DNA from: Aphrocallistes beatrix
Taxonomy: Eukaryota; Porifera; Hexactinellida; Sceptrulophora; Aphrocallistidae
NCBI GenBank assembly: GCA_963281255.1
Contig: OY725496.1
Coordinates: 310,001-374,000, forward strand
Length of the DNA stretch: 64,000 bases
Direction: 5' to 3'
Position 1 is the stretch's first letter; the number at the start of each line of letters is the position of its first letter. The notes beneath the pieces were generated by a model, which worked only from the letters and a program-made list of their open reading frames with translations, searched no databases and had not been told where the DNA came from. Shown in pieces: positions 50,192 through 61,400 of this stretch. A program made the translations under genes and the position numbers.

Positions 50192-51660
50192 AGCAATAGA
50201 TTTTTTGTATTAAGGATAAAGTGAAGTTTTATTTATTCTAATTAATATACTACACTATATGATATGAAATACGGATATGATGTATTGTTATATTACGTGT
50301 GTCTAGAGTAAAATCAAAAGTAAGATATCCAGTGTTAGCATGCTTGGATTACTCTAGTTATCCAATACAACACTCCAGGTAAAGTTTATTATGCTAGAAT
50401 AGATTATTCAATGATGACTTGAAATCATACATTTCTTTATAATTTGTTAAATCATGTTGCGTAAAGAAGTAAAAGGAGATGATGTATAGCCATTTGGAAG
50501 GTGACTTTTTGAAAATAACACATTTGATACTAGGAATAATAAGAATGGCTATCAATTGTAAATGTCTAAAAGATTCTGTAAGGTAGATTATACATAATTA
50601 CAAGGGCGTACACTCGAGATGAGGATTAGAAGGACTTTTGGGCTATGAATCAGGATTGGCGGGGCCATTTTTGACATCGCATTCTGGATAATAGAAGATA
50701 ATATACTTCGATAAATTATTGGTAAAGCTATAGCCCTACTAATCCCACCTGATCCTATACCTATGATAATTATCAGCAGAATGTTCATCGTTATTTGTCG
50801 ACAAACAAACTTTTGTTTTATTATTAGTAGTAATTCCAATACAAAATATTTTTTGTCCAAAAATGACTACTTCGACTGTATACGATTCAATTATTTACAA
50901 TTTGAATAATGTTAACGAACTGTACAGCAAAACCAGCTGTAACTTAATATTCTTAATGATAACCTTCTAATTAATTTAAGATTTTCCACTGTGCCGAATT
51001 TGCATAATTGCAAGAAATACGAGGAGATAGTGATCTGTTTTTGCATGTGTTTCAATCATGTGTTCTAACCAATATTTTGCTCTATTTTCCACGTGCTCAT
51101 TAATATTCTTTCATTTAGGTTAATTTGCACTGTGCTACGCTATTAACGTGTCTGCACAGATGTTGGGAACAACTCACAATTGCTAGAACTATAACCAGAT
51201 GTATAGGAGAGTAATATTATACGCATATCATATTAAACAATAAGTTCTAGGTCTGGACTTGATTTTCAGTGCCGTTCGTATTATAGGAGATGTATAGCAT
51301 AAATAGCATGTAACGTAAGCAAAACATTAAGCGCTCCTCAAATTAGGAGTGCACTCCTGCTCAAAATGCGCTCCTTACCTATAATTGCTGCGCGCTCCTC
51401 CATACTCTCCTTCAAAATACTTTTCGATAATTTGTTTCCGAAAATAATGGGTCATACAATGAATATATGATTTCAAAGATGGCTTGAACAATCATACATT
51501 TCTTTACGCTTGTTAAATCATGTAGAGTAAAGAAGTAATGAGAAGATGATGTATGTATACCCACTTGGAAGGTGACTTTTGAATCGAATATATTTGAAAC
51601 TCAGAATAATAAAAAATGCTATCATTTATAAACGTCTAAAAGGTTCTGAGATATTAGAAA
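50192..51660. promoter_or_regulatory. B2/A4 intergenic region, B-proximal part
   Basis: Co-linear with 22636-24080 (for example TACACTATATGATATGAAAT just outside both B start codons), including GGAGTGCACTCCTGCTC-type sequence near 51345. It should hold the B2 promoter. Confidence 0.65.
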
Positions 51661-51682
51661 CGGAGGTAGATTATATATAACA

Positions 51683-52168
51683 GGTGCGCTTCGCTTGCTT
51701 GCGCTGCGCGGCTGGCGGACACTTTGTGTCCGCCGGAGGCTCCCTTCGGTCGCCTTGGGTCACATTGGTTAATTATAAGGGAGATAGCATCTAAATATGT
51801 CCATCTTAGTTTTAAAATCGACATCACTCGAAAAATCATCAAATTTGAAAATTTTGATGAGTAATGATGACGTCATAACAAAGTGATGAGTTATCATTTT
51901 TTGATGATAGTTGCACAATATGTGAGATATGTTAGTATACATATTCTATTAAAATTCCAGCCTTCTATCTCCTATAATGGCTGAGTTATGCTCGAATAAC
52001 TCTGTTGCTTAACTTTTAAAAATGTGACAATGACGTCATAATTCCATGATGAGTCGACATTTTGCTCTAAACTCAGAACTTACTGGAGCTATAGCCAAAA
52101 GACTCTCACATGCCAAAAATTAGCTTTCTATGACCGGCAGTTTCTTCAATCAATTCGTTACAGAAATA
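51683..52168 (+). repeat. GC-hairpin repeat unit
   Basis: 11868-type unit starting GTGCGCTTCGCTTGC with hairpin GGCGGACAC-TTT-GTGTCCGCC. It ends TTCAATCAATTCGTTACAG. Confidence 0.7.
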
Positions 52169-52735
52169 TATATACAAGCGCGCTTCGCTTGCTTGCGCTG
52201 CGCGGCTGGCGGACACTTCGTGTCTGCCGGAGGCTCCCTTCGGTAGCCTGGAGGTGACATTGGTTAATTATAAGGGAGATAGCATCTCTAAATATGTCCA
52301 TCTTAGTTTTAAAATCGCTATTACTCAAAAAATCACCAAATTTGTCCATTTTTAAAATTTTGATGAGTAATGATGACGTCATAATAAAGTGATGAGTCAT
52401 CATTTTTTTGATAGTTGCATCATATGTGAGATATGTTAGTATACAGATTCTATTAAAATTTCAGCCTTCTATCTCCTATAATGGCGGAGTTATGCTCGAA
52501 TAACTGTGTTGCTTAACTTTTAAAAATGTGACAATGACGTCATAATTCCATGATGAGTCGACATTTTGCTCTGACCTCAGAACATACTGGAGCCATAGCC
52601 AAAAGACTCCCACATGCCAAAAATCAGCTTTCTACACCTGGCAGTTTCTTCAATCAATTCGTTACAGATATATATATATAAATAAATAAATATACATTAA
52701 TCGAGTTTTAATAGTAAGGATTACAGGGGCGTAAA
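52169..52735 (+). repeat. GC-hairpin repeat unit, tandem copy
   Basis: Direct neighbour of the previous unit. It ends in a TA/AAATA tract and AATCGAGTTTTAATAGTAAG, the same outer end as the foldback element at 11100-12931. Confidence 0.7.
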
Positions 52736-52794
52736 TTAGGGATGGGAATTGGTTTGGTATTTGGGCCATTCGTATTACGATAACAGATTACAAT

Positions 52795-53200
52795 AACATA
52801 CTTGCCAACTGTCCTACTTTTTGGACATATATTCAAAGTAATGCCCCCGAAAACCTTCCAAAAGTGGAATCGTCTCGCTCTTCAGGGTATTAGACTAATA
52901 CAAATATACCATGTCCCGATTAATAGCTCAATATCCCACTAAATACTACATATGTATATACATGCCAACTTGGCTCACGATAAAAGCGGGATACACCGGT
53001 GAACTTGGCAGGACATGGCGGGGCGCAATAGAAAAGTATTAAACATAGAATAAAAAAAAGTGGGGCATATAATGGGGAAACCTGATGTAAAATCTGGACA
53101 CTGTGGAAATTATCTCAATTAGAAGAGTGAAAAAGAGGGATGTCTCACCATAAATGGGACAGTTCTCAAATATATATGTCCCGATTTTTTTCAAAATGAC
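52795..53200. repeat. GGACA-type repeats upstream of A4
   Basis: Two pieces parallel to 34420-34780 upstream of A2 (CATACTTGCCAACTGTCC, then CATGCCAACTTGGCTCACGAT to AAATGGGACAGTTCTC). They were present before the A2/A4 duplication. Confidence 0.55.
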
Positions 53201-53307
53201 ATACAAAGAGACATCTGTATGATAGTGAATGTGATTTGTTCATGTGTTCTAACGAAGATTTTCAAATTTGTGGTGAGTTTCCTTATTAAAAAACAAGCTG
53301 CTAGAAG

Positions 53308-53316
53308 TATAAAAGG
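53308..53316 (+). promoter_or_regulatory. A4 TATA box
   Basis: TATAAAAGG, 82 bp before the A4 ATG. Confidence 0.7.
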
Positions 53317-53389
53317 ACGCTATAAGCAACTCAATTATTTCTTTTCATCTTATTGTTAAAACTGTTAACATTAAATCGCATTACTGAAG

Positions 53390-55627
53390 ATGGTAAGGTA
53401 TTTTCTACTTTCACTATTGTTTTGTACATATATTTTTGCCTCATTGGCAGAAATGGTTTGCAATAGTTCATCAATTGAATGTACTGACACAAGATCCGGA
53501 TACGGTACTGATTATTTCTGTAGCTCCTCAGCTAATCTATTTTGTTATATTTTAAATGACAACACTCAACTCATCAAAAGTCAGCTGAAAAATTGCAGTT
53601 TAAGTTCAAATAGTTTTACTCAGATATGTCTGTTTAAAAATATTACCGGTAATGTAATCATTGATCTCGATTTACCGGAAAATATTGTAAAGATGAGTTT
53701 TATCAATACTTTAGACGGAAGTGCTTTTGGGATTACTACTTCTGTTGGGAATTCTTTCCTCACTTCTTTATTATTCCGTGGAGATGTAAATATTGAAAAT
53801 GAAACCATTTTCATTTTTTTTGTCAATTTAAGGTTACTTTATGTACAAGGTGATATGTTCTCAAATGAAATTCCGTCCTTCACAAATCTACATTTTTTAA
53901 CACATCTGCACAGTGGATTTCAAGTGTCTGGAACCACAAAGTTAGACAGTAGTATGGTTGGTGGACTAGAAAATCTCGTTAATTTGGGCATATGGAGTTC
54001 TAATTTTCACGAAATCAAACTAGATGCTTTTCAAAATCTCATTAATTTGAGAGATTTGGCTATCACTTATAATCCCGCATTAACTCAAATTCAAAACGGT
54101 GCATTTGACTCCCTCACCAAGCTAACACGTCTAAATTTAGGATCAACTAGTATTAGACCTGTAGGCAATTCTCTTCTTAAGCCTTTGACTCAATTGGAGG
54201 ATTTATCTTTGTATAATAGTCCAAGTTTCCCGTTAGAAGGTCTAATTTATTTGCGTGGCTTGAAGAGGTTGTCTCTCGGTTATGGCTCTCATTCTACTCT
54301 TGATTCCTTTCTCTTTCAACAACTAAATAGTTTAACATACTTGAGCCTTTTTTCCAATCCAATTGTATGTAATTGCAATCTAGAATGGATTCCCAAATTG
54401 GAACAACAAGGAGTCACGATTGTAGGGACATGTTCATTTCCCATTAGTGCTCAAGGAACTAGCATTACCAATTCATCGCTCTATACTAATTGTCCTCAAA
54501 CAGAGTCTTATAAGTGTTTTGACAGATCTATTACTTGTCCAGATAATGAGTTTTGCTATAATACAGGTGAAGATTACAATTGTGGTTGTGCTCCTGGCTA
54601 TGTCCCTTCAAATACTAGTACAGGAGGATGTATAGATGAAGATGAATGCTCTACACCCAAAATGTGTGAGTATTCCTGCACAAACACAGATGGCTCTTAC
54701 TACTGTAACTGTAGTGAAGGGTTTAAAATATCCGCTAATGGTTACAGTTGTGAGGATATGAATGAATGCCAAGCTGAGAACGGTGATTGTGAAGCTATAT
54801 GCAACAATACAGTTGGATCTTACTCCTGCAACTGTAGCGAAGGGTTTCAAATATCCGCTAATGGTTCTAGTTGTGAAGATATTAATGAATGTCGAGATGC
54901 AGATGGCGGTTGTGAAGGTGGATGCAAAAATACAGTTGGGTCTTTTAAATGTTATTGCAAGTTCGGTTATAGAATTTATGACGAAACGAAATGTTCAGTT
55001 ATCAATGAGTTTGAGATTCTTAAAATTTCGATCGCAGGCGTTATAACTATTGGAATAACAGTAGCTGGAGTGATATTTGGCACTTTTATCGTTTATATTA
55101 TCGCTCTTAAAATGAAAATGACTAAATTGAAAGAAAAAGAAAGTATTTATGAAGCAATACATCCTTATGGTGACATGCAGATGCAAATTAATCTTCGAAA
55201 TGACCCAAATCAATCAAAATTGAATAATCCATTAATTGAAATACATTCTAACCCAACGGCTACTCAAGAATACTTTTCACACGAAGCTATATGTATTTCA
55301 AATGAAAAACACGCAAAACCATCTGATATTGCAGCAACTGAAGTAAGACATAGTAATTCACAAATTGAATTTTTCGTTAATGGTGATGAAGAAAAAAGGT
55401 GTAAACTTTATGAACAGGTGGGGGTGGAATACAGCAGTTTGCATGTTCCATACGAAGCTATTTCAAATGAAGAACAAACTAAACGTTCTGATATTGCAGC
55501 AACTGAAGTAGGACCTAATTTACGAAGTGAACTTTTCATTGGTGGTGATAAGGTGAAAATGGGCAAACTTTACGAACAAGTCGACCCGGAATACAGCAGT
55601 TTGTCTGTTCCGATTCCTGAAAGCTAA
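53390..55627 (+). CDS. Receptor A4: LRR-EGF membrane protein with short tyrosine tail
   Basis: Single-exon paralogue, 745 residues, closest to A2. Signal peptide, Cys-rich N-cap, LRRs and LRRCT (NPIVCNCNLEWIP). Four EGF domains: an atypical one with an inserted NTSTGG, then DECSTPKMCEYSC, NECQAENGDCEAIC and NECRDADGGCEGGC. Membrane helix near 549-572, tail about 170 residues. The juxtamembrane site reads IYEAIHPYGDM. The first module has lost its YEQV/YSSL part (YFSHEAICIS remains), followed by one full and one half module. About six YxxL/I/V motifs are left. It pairs with truncated B2. Confidence 0.87.
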   Translation: MVRYFLLSLLFCTYIFASLAEMVCNSSSIECTDTRSGYGTDYFCSSSANLFCYILNDNTQLIKSQLKNCSLSSNSFTQICLFKNITGNVIIDLDLPENIVKMSFINTLDGSAFGITTSVGNSFLTSLLFRGDVNIENETIFIFFVNLRLLYVQGDMFSNEIPSFTNLHFLTHLHSGFQVSGTTKLDSSMVGGLENLVNLGIWSSNFHEIKLDAFQNLINLRDLAITYNPALTQIQNGAFDSLTKLTRLNLGSTSIRPVGNSLLKPLTQLEDLSLYNSPSFPLEGLIYLRGLKRLSLGYGSHSTLDSFLFQQLNSLTYLSLFSNPIVCNCNLEWIPKLEQQGVTIVGTCSFPISAQGTSITNSSLYTNCPQTESYKCFDRSITCPDNEFCYNTGEDYNCGCAPGYVPSNTSTGGCIDEDECSTPKMCEYSCTNTDGSYYCNCSEGFKISANGYSCEDMNECQAENGDCEAICNNTVGSYSCNCSEGFQISANGSSCEDINECRDADGGCEGGCKNTVGSFKCYCKFGYRIYDETKCSVINEFEILKISIAGVITIGITVAGVIFGTFIVYIIALKMKMTKLKEKESIYEAIHPYGDMQMQINLRNDPNQSKLNNPLIEIHSNPTATQEYFSHEAICISNEKHAKPSDIAATEVRHSNSQIEFFVNGDEEKRCKLYEQVGVEYSSLHVPYEAISNEEQTKRSDIAATEVGPNLRSELFIGGDKVKMGKLYEQVDPEYSSLSVPIPES

Positions 55628-56120
55628 GAATAAATTAATCCTGAAAGCTTTGAATTGGTATTGCTATTGTGTGTGTGTGTGTTTAGTATACTTCAGCATT
55701 TGAGCTTTTCTTATTTCCCCCTTTGTAACTTAGGCCTTGTATTTACTCTTTACTCAAGTATTTACTCTGTTTAGATAGGTTTACTTTTTTTCTTTAAAAA
55801 AATAATAACATTCATTGTTAATCAAAATATTTTTGGGCAGGGCCGCCAAGAGATAGCGAGGCTCCAAAAGGTCTCCAGGACCACTTTGAAAATCTTATGC
55901 ATTTAATTTTGAATGGATTTCCGATATTATTTTTCTCGGTGCCGCCAGCATCCCGGGGCATTTCCCTATCTACCCCTCTCCATGGATTTGTAGCACTATG
56001 ATGAGCTATGATATCCACTGCATCTCACCCAACGGGGATAGATCTAGGCAGTTGGGGATCCAGAGATTTTAATTTAGGGGGGCCAACTTAAATTCGACTG
56101 TCCTAGAATGAGAAGACCTG
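55628..56120. other. A-type 3' flank of A4, with empty hAT site
   Basis: Almost identical to the A2 flank, with a short (GT) tract. ATCTAGGC occurs once at 56042-56049, where the A2 flank has the 940-bp hAT insertion. Confidence 0.75.
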
Positions 56121-57096
56121 TATTAATGCAGGTGCGTTGCCATTACCTTTGGATTAAAGGAGTCCAGAGCGAGCAAATAAGGGTGTTTGGGGGCAAGTCC
56201 CTCAGAAAATTTCCAAATCTTAGAATCAGATGCTGAAATATCAATCTAGTTATTATTCATTCATTTTGATGCGTAAAAATCAAAAATTTCTAAACTTGAA
56301 CAATCTTGGTTATTATGGCCTTTAGATTTTGTGACTCAAATATTTTCAAAGATGTTAAAAGATTTTAGTATAAGAGCTGGAAATGTGTTTTAATAGTTGT
56401 ATCCTATGTAAAAAATAATATACACATTCTATCAAATTTCATATCCAAAATTATCCATGCAAATAGTTATAATACTGATTTAGTTAGCGTTTCAAGAATA
56501 TTTAATTTGTGAGAGATACACTTAATTTTACTTCAAATTATAATTCTCCACATTCAAATGACCCACTTTATAAGTTTTCAACTTAATTACTCTTCTTCAA
56601 GACTAAGTGTTTTCAGCATTTCCTTCCCTATGCCACTTGTCACGAGTGATCACCATTGTATATGGTGGCATTGGTGGTATGAGGTGTCACAGTTTGAAAA
56701 CTTTAACCTTGTGGATGTGTAAACAAGTTGAGAGATTAAAAAGTGAGTAATTCGAATATGGAGAATTCGTATTTGCATAGTTAATGGAACATACGTAGTC
56801 TAGTTAATAATGGAAAAACTATTGTAACTAAGTGGATATTAGTGGTAAATCAATGGTAAAGAAGTTTAAAAAGTTTTGTGTATATTAAGTGCATTTGTTG
56901 CATATCCATTTGGAATGCTTATCACTCATTTTTTTATGGAAATTTCTGCTGAAAGGATTGTAAACACCTTCTTTCTCGATGATCCATCGTCCAATTGAGG
57001 TGTTTATCTCCGGGTGGATGTTTTTAAGGTAATATTTATAAACTGGGTTGCTCCAAAGAACTGATAATTGAATAATTGTTGGTGGAATAATTCTAT
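56121..57096. other. Intergenic, no gene seen
   Basis: 56130-56260 is a degenerate GGCGTAGCC-type repeat. The rest is AT-rich with no convincing frame. Confidence 0.45.
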
Positions 57097-58163
57097 CCAT
57101 AGCCTACTCTAATAATGCCTCACAGTAAATAACCAAGGATGCGGTAATAGCCGAATGGATTAATACACGATTAGCCTAAAGTCGTCAACCATGTAGGATA
57201 GGCATTAAGAATGTATTACCAGTATATATAAACATGGCATCAAATAACATATATCCGTTGTCAAAATTTCGATTCGTCATCATATCATTGCGCAACAGGT
57301 CATTTTAAGCACGATTTTGGCAATTTTCTAAGCTGTTTTAACCCTATTTCTAAATGATATTAAGGTGTGATTTTTGCGTAGAACCAAGATTAGTACGAGT
57401 TGATTTGAAAAATTTGGAATTTTTCAATGGAATGTTGCTACATTCCTGCGTTGCTATGGTAAAGCATTTTGGTCAGTTTGGGCCATATCCTGCAAACTGT
57501 AAGAACTAGGTCTTCAAATTTCATTTTATTTGATAGGCAATTGGCTACATCCTATTAGTTAATAATACAATTTAAACTTCTAAATTCACAGACTATAGAG
57601 TTATGAGACAATTTAGTGTTTTGGTCACATTCTTAAAACAACCCATAACTCAAAACTCGTTGAATTTAAAAGTTCAAGTTGTATTAACACCTAATAGGAA
57701 GTAGGCCATTGCCTATCAAACACGATCGAATTTGAAGATCTAGCTACTACAGTTTGCACGAAATGGCCCAAACTGACCAAAATGCTTTACCATAGCAACG
57801 CAGGAATGTAACAACATTCCATTGAAAAATTCTAAATTTTTCAAATCAACTCGTACTAATCTTGGTTCTACACAAAAAACACACCTTAATACCGTTTAGA
57901 AATAGGACTAAAACAGCTTATAAAATCGCTAAAATTGTCCTTAGAATGACCTGTTGCGCAATGATATGATGACTAATCGAAATTTTTCCAACGGATATAT
58001 GTACTTTGATATCATGTTTATATATGCTGGTAATACATTCTTAATGCCTATTCTGCATGGTTAACGATTTCAGGCTAATCGTGTATTAATCCATTCGGCT
58101 ATTACTTCATCCCTAGTCCATGATTTTCAGTCTACTGTGAGGCATTATTAGAGTAGGCTATGG
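57097..58163. mobile_element. 1.07-kb foldback (palindromic) element
   Basis: Two arms of about 500 bp in inverted orientation meet near 57630. The outer ends are CCATAGCCTACTCTAATAATG and its complement, and long matching stretches include CATCATATCATTGCGCAACA on both arms. By eye the arms are roughly 85-90 percent identical. No coding region. Confidence 0.85.
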
Positions 58164-58164
58164 T

Positions 58165-58490
58165 TCATGCCATATTCATGCCAGAATTCAAAGGTTCATG
58201 AAAATGCTCAAATCTATTAACTTTGTTCATGATATCGCAACATTGATGCCAAGGTGTTTTAAAAATATCGGATGGGGCCTGCTCGCTCTCTCGACGGCCC
58301 TGTATATGCGTATATAGAAATGAATTTCTTATGGGTGCTACGTTCCAATCAGAACAATTAAAATTGAAAGAATTTGGTTCAATTGTGATCATATTGGCTT
58401 CAGCTTCCAGGGCAAAGCCCCTGGACCCCACTGTGGGGCTACACCACCCCCAGATTCTCAGCTGTTCCTTTTCACACCAAACAAACACAA
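58165..58490. repeat. TTCATGCC repeat and G/C-rich repeat
   Basis: 58165-58255 matches 40140-40245. 58380-58460 is a copy of the 655-1010 family (CTTCCAGGGCAAAGCCCCTG). Confidence 0.5.
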
Positions 58491-58499
58491 TGTTCTGGA

Positions 58500-58760
58500 C
58501 AATCCTCCATAAGATACACCCCAGACCTTCACCTGTACATGCATAATCTCTACATCTCTGTTAGTATTACTTGTACAATGGAGTTGCACTATCAATTTGT
58601 GTCGACCGACATTTTTATTCTTTAGATTTAGATAGGAGAATATTTTCTAACTTAACTTTCGTCTTGATTCTCTTTATGGAGAGATTAATACTCCATTAAT
58701 TGGATTCTACAAATTATTTAATTAAATCATACATATTTAATCACTATATTTCACAAGACA
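58500..58760. repeat. Locally triplicated segment, copy 1
   Basis: The sequence from ACAATGGAGTTGCACTATC to ATTTAATCACTATATTTC recurs at about 62030-62240 and 62925-63120. Confidence 0.7.
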
Positions 58761-59930
58761 CATAATCTAAATAGCTATACAGATATGTTAAAACAAGTAT
58801 TTTTTGACGTTCCTGGATTGAATGTGCGTCCACAGCTAGAAGAAATAATGTTAAATCAGTAGTCCTTAAACTTTTCAACTCTGGGTGACATAGTAATTTT
58901 CTAGTTTTTGCATTCTTATCTCGGCCAAGGTGCATTCAGGGTGCGACAAGGGTGCAGCGCAAAATTATCTGGCTGAGGGCTTGGCCGCATGTACCGCACC
59001 CTCGCTACGCTTTTGAGTGAAGGCCAATTTGAATTTGGTTGTATGTAACAGATAGATTAAACTATCCTGCCAGATGAACACTAGCTTTAGCCGTTTATTT
59101 TAACGAGTGTACCAGTGAACATATATTAGAACTCTGCAGGCATTTGGCGTATGCCTTATAGCTACTTACTTCAGTTCAAAAAATCACTTTTATGAGATTA
59201 CTACTAGTATTTGGCAAATGTGATTGCCTATAAAGAAAGCTAACTCACATATTATTGCAAAAAGGAAAAGGATCCCAATTAATATGATTTGTAGGCTTTT
59301 CATCATCTTGACCGAGTACTGTAGTTTTGTTTTGTTGTTTGGTCTTTATCACAATTACATGATGATTCCTATTTGAAAAAATACATATATATAGTGAATT
59401 TGGCTATGTACATGTGATATAATGAGTTAATTCTCTTAGAATCTCAAATCTTTTATTGAATATATTATTGATTGTTTAGCTATTGAAATATCAATAATAC
59501 GTGTATTGTCCTGCAACCATATCGATGAATAAACAAAACTTTTCTGCAAAATTTTGAATAAAACTCATATGATTTGACTGTTTTAAACACTATACGATCT
59601 TGTATCCGTATTCTGTTAGTTTGGTCATGACCTACTACATCTTAGACTGAACAGTCACTTGCGGATTCGGTTATTATAAAATAGAATAGTTAAAATTACA
59701 CCTCACAATGTCTTGCTATAGTTATATATAATTCTTCTACTTGTATTATTTCAAGAATAAATCCTGGATAAAAGCACAATTACCCTTTTGTCTAAGTGAA
59801 TAAACTAAGCATAAAGGGTGCGATTATCTTTGAAGTACTATTTTGTTCTACAAATAACATTGTAATGATCGTTTCCTTTGAGCCTTTAACTCAATGAAAA
59901 TACATATTCTCCTTTAAATTTCTATTAAAA
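58761..59930. other. Intergenic, no gene seen
   Basis: AT-rich, no coding frame, RNA gene or repeat recognised. Confidence 0.4.
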
Positions 59931-59939
59931 TGCATCGAA

Positions 59940-60335
59940 TAACGTCGGGCGGAAAAAAAGTTGTACGGATTTTTTTTTGCCAACCGTTTACTTGCTACTT
60001 TATCTTTTTCTCCATTTTAGATTTAGTTTTACTCACTCACTACTTTTTTTTTACTTGCTACTCATTTTTGAACGACATTTAGTTGGCGTGAGGGGAAGAA
60101 ATTATTGATTGTACTACAAGTATATATGACCGAAACGAGGGCGCATCGAGGGATTTTTTAGTATTTCAGAATCAAAATTTTCTAATTTAACCATGTCCAT
60201 TTCATCAGGGTGTCCTGGAAATTTACTTGCTACTTTTTTTGCTCGTCATCCAGAATATTTACTTACTACCTTTTCTTTTTCTCCAAAAAAATAAAAAGGT
60301 AGTAAGTAGCAGGTAAAAAAAAGTAGCAAGTAAAT
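59940..60335. repeat. TTTACTTGCTAC inverted repeat element
   Basis: Several TTTACTTGCTACTTTTT copies at the left and the complement AAAAAAAGTAGCAAGTAAA at the right (about 60317-60335) form a palindromic, probably MITE-type element. Confidence 0.45.
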
Positions 60336-60404
60336 CCCTGTTGTATTATCGTTTAACACTCGTAATAGAATATCTCAAGACTCCGGATATATCATTATAT
60401 ATAC

Positions 60405-60807
60405 TAGTAAGAAAATATCTTCATTTTTATATCATAAGCACGCTTCTTGTGCACTTGCATAGCGAGGCTAGCAAACACTTTGTGTTCGCAGAGTCAATGG
60501 GGATCTCAGCAAATTCAAAATCGAAAGATTCAAAAATGCAATAATAGGGATCTACGCCCCGGAAACCCCATGCCAAAAGTTGAAAGCTAGTTTCTAACAT
60601 CTTTTTGAGATTTGTTTACTTTATGTATCTATTGTAAACAAAGTAACCAAATAATTTATCATATAGATTTGAGGATATGATATTCGAAATCAACACCTCT
60701 AAAAACCCATATCAAACATTTGAAGCCAGTTTTTAACATTTTTTCAAAATTCATCAAATTGTGTGAAAATATGTACATCCTTACTATTAAAACTCGATTA
60801 TTGTTTA

Positions 60808-60854
<47 letters not shown>

Positions 60855-61400
60855 GTAACGAATTGATTGAAGAAACTGCCAGGCGCAGAAAGCTGATTTT
60901 TGGCATGTGGGGGTCTTTTGGCTATGGCTCCAGTAAGTTCTGAGCTCAGAGCAAAATGTCGACTCATCACTTTGTTATGACGTCATCATTACTCATCAAA
61001 ATTTTAAAAATTGACAAATTTGGTGACTTTTCGAGTGAAATCGATTTTAAAACTAAGATGGACATATTTAGAGATGATATCTCCCTTATAATTAACCAAT
61101 GTCACCTCCAGGCGACCGAAGGGAGCCTCCCGCGGACACGAAGTGTCCGCCAGCCGCGTAGCGCAAGCAAGCGAAGCGCGCTTGTTATATATAAGAAAAT
61201 ATCTTCATTTTTATATCATAAGCGCGCTTCTTGTGCACTTGCATAGCGAGGCTAGCAAACACTTTGTGTTCGCAGAGTCAATGGGGATCTCAGCAAATTC
61301 AAAATCGATAGATTCAAAAATGCAATAATAGGGATCTACGCCCCGGAAACCCCATGTCAAAAGTTGAAAGCTAGTTTCTAACATCTTTTTGAGATTTTTG
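60405..61400. repeat. GC-hairpin repeats of both families, with flanking direct repeat
   Basis: 60405-60611 and 61193-61397 are almost identical direct repeats (AAAATATCTTCATTTTTATATCATAAG, hairpin region, ATCTACGCCCCGGAAACCCC). Between them lie family-2 sequence and a reverse 11868-type unit (60776-61190) with (TA)n at 60810-60852. Confidence 0.65.

Noticed and set aside
51683..52735. Possible bacterial insert because of GC-rich runs
   Set aside because: The GC-rich part is a short hairpin repeated at many places in the window within AT-rich units; no bacterial gene is present.
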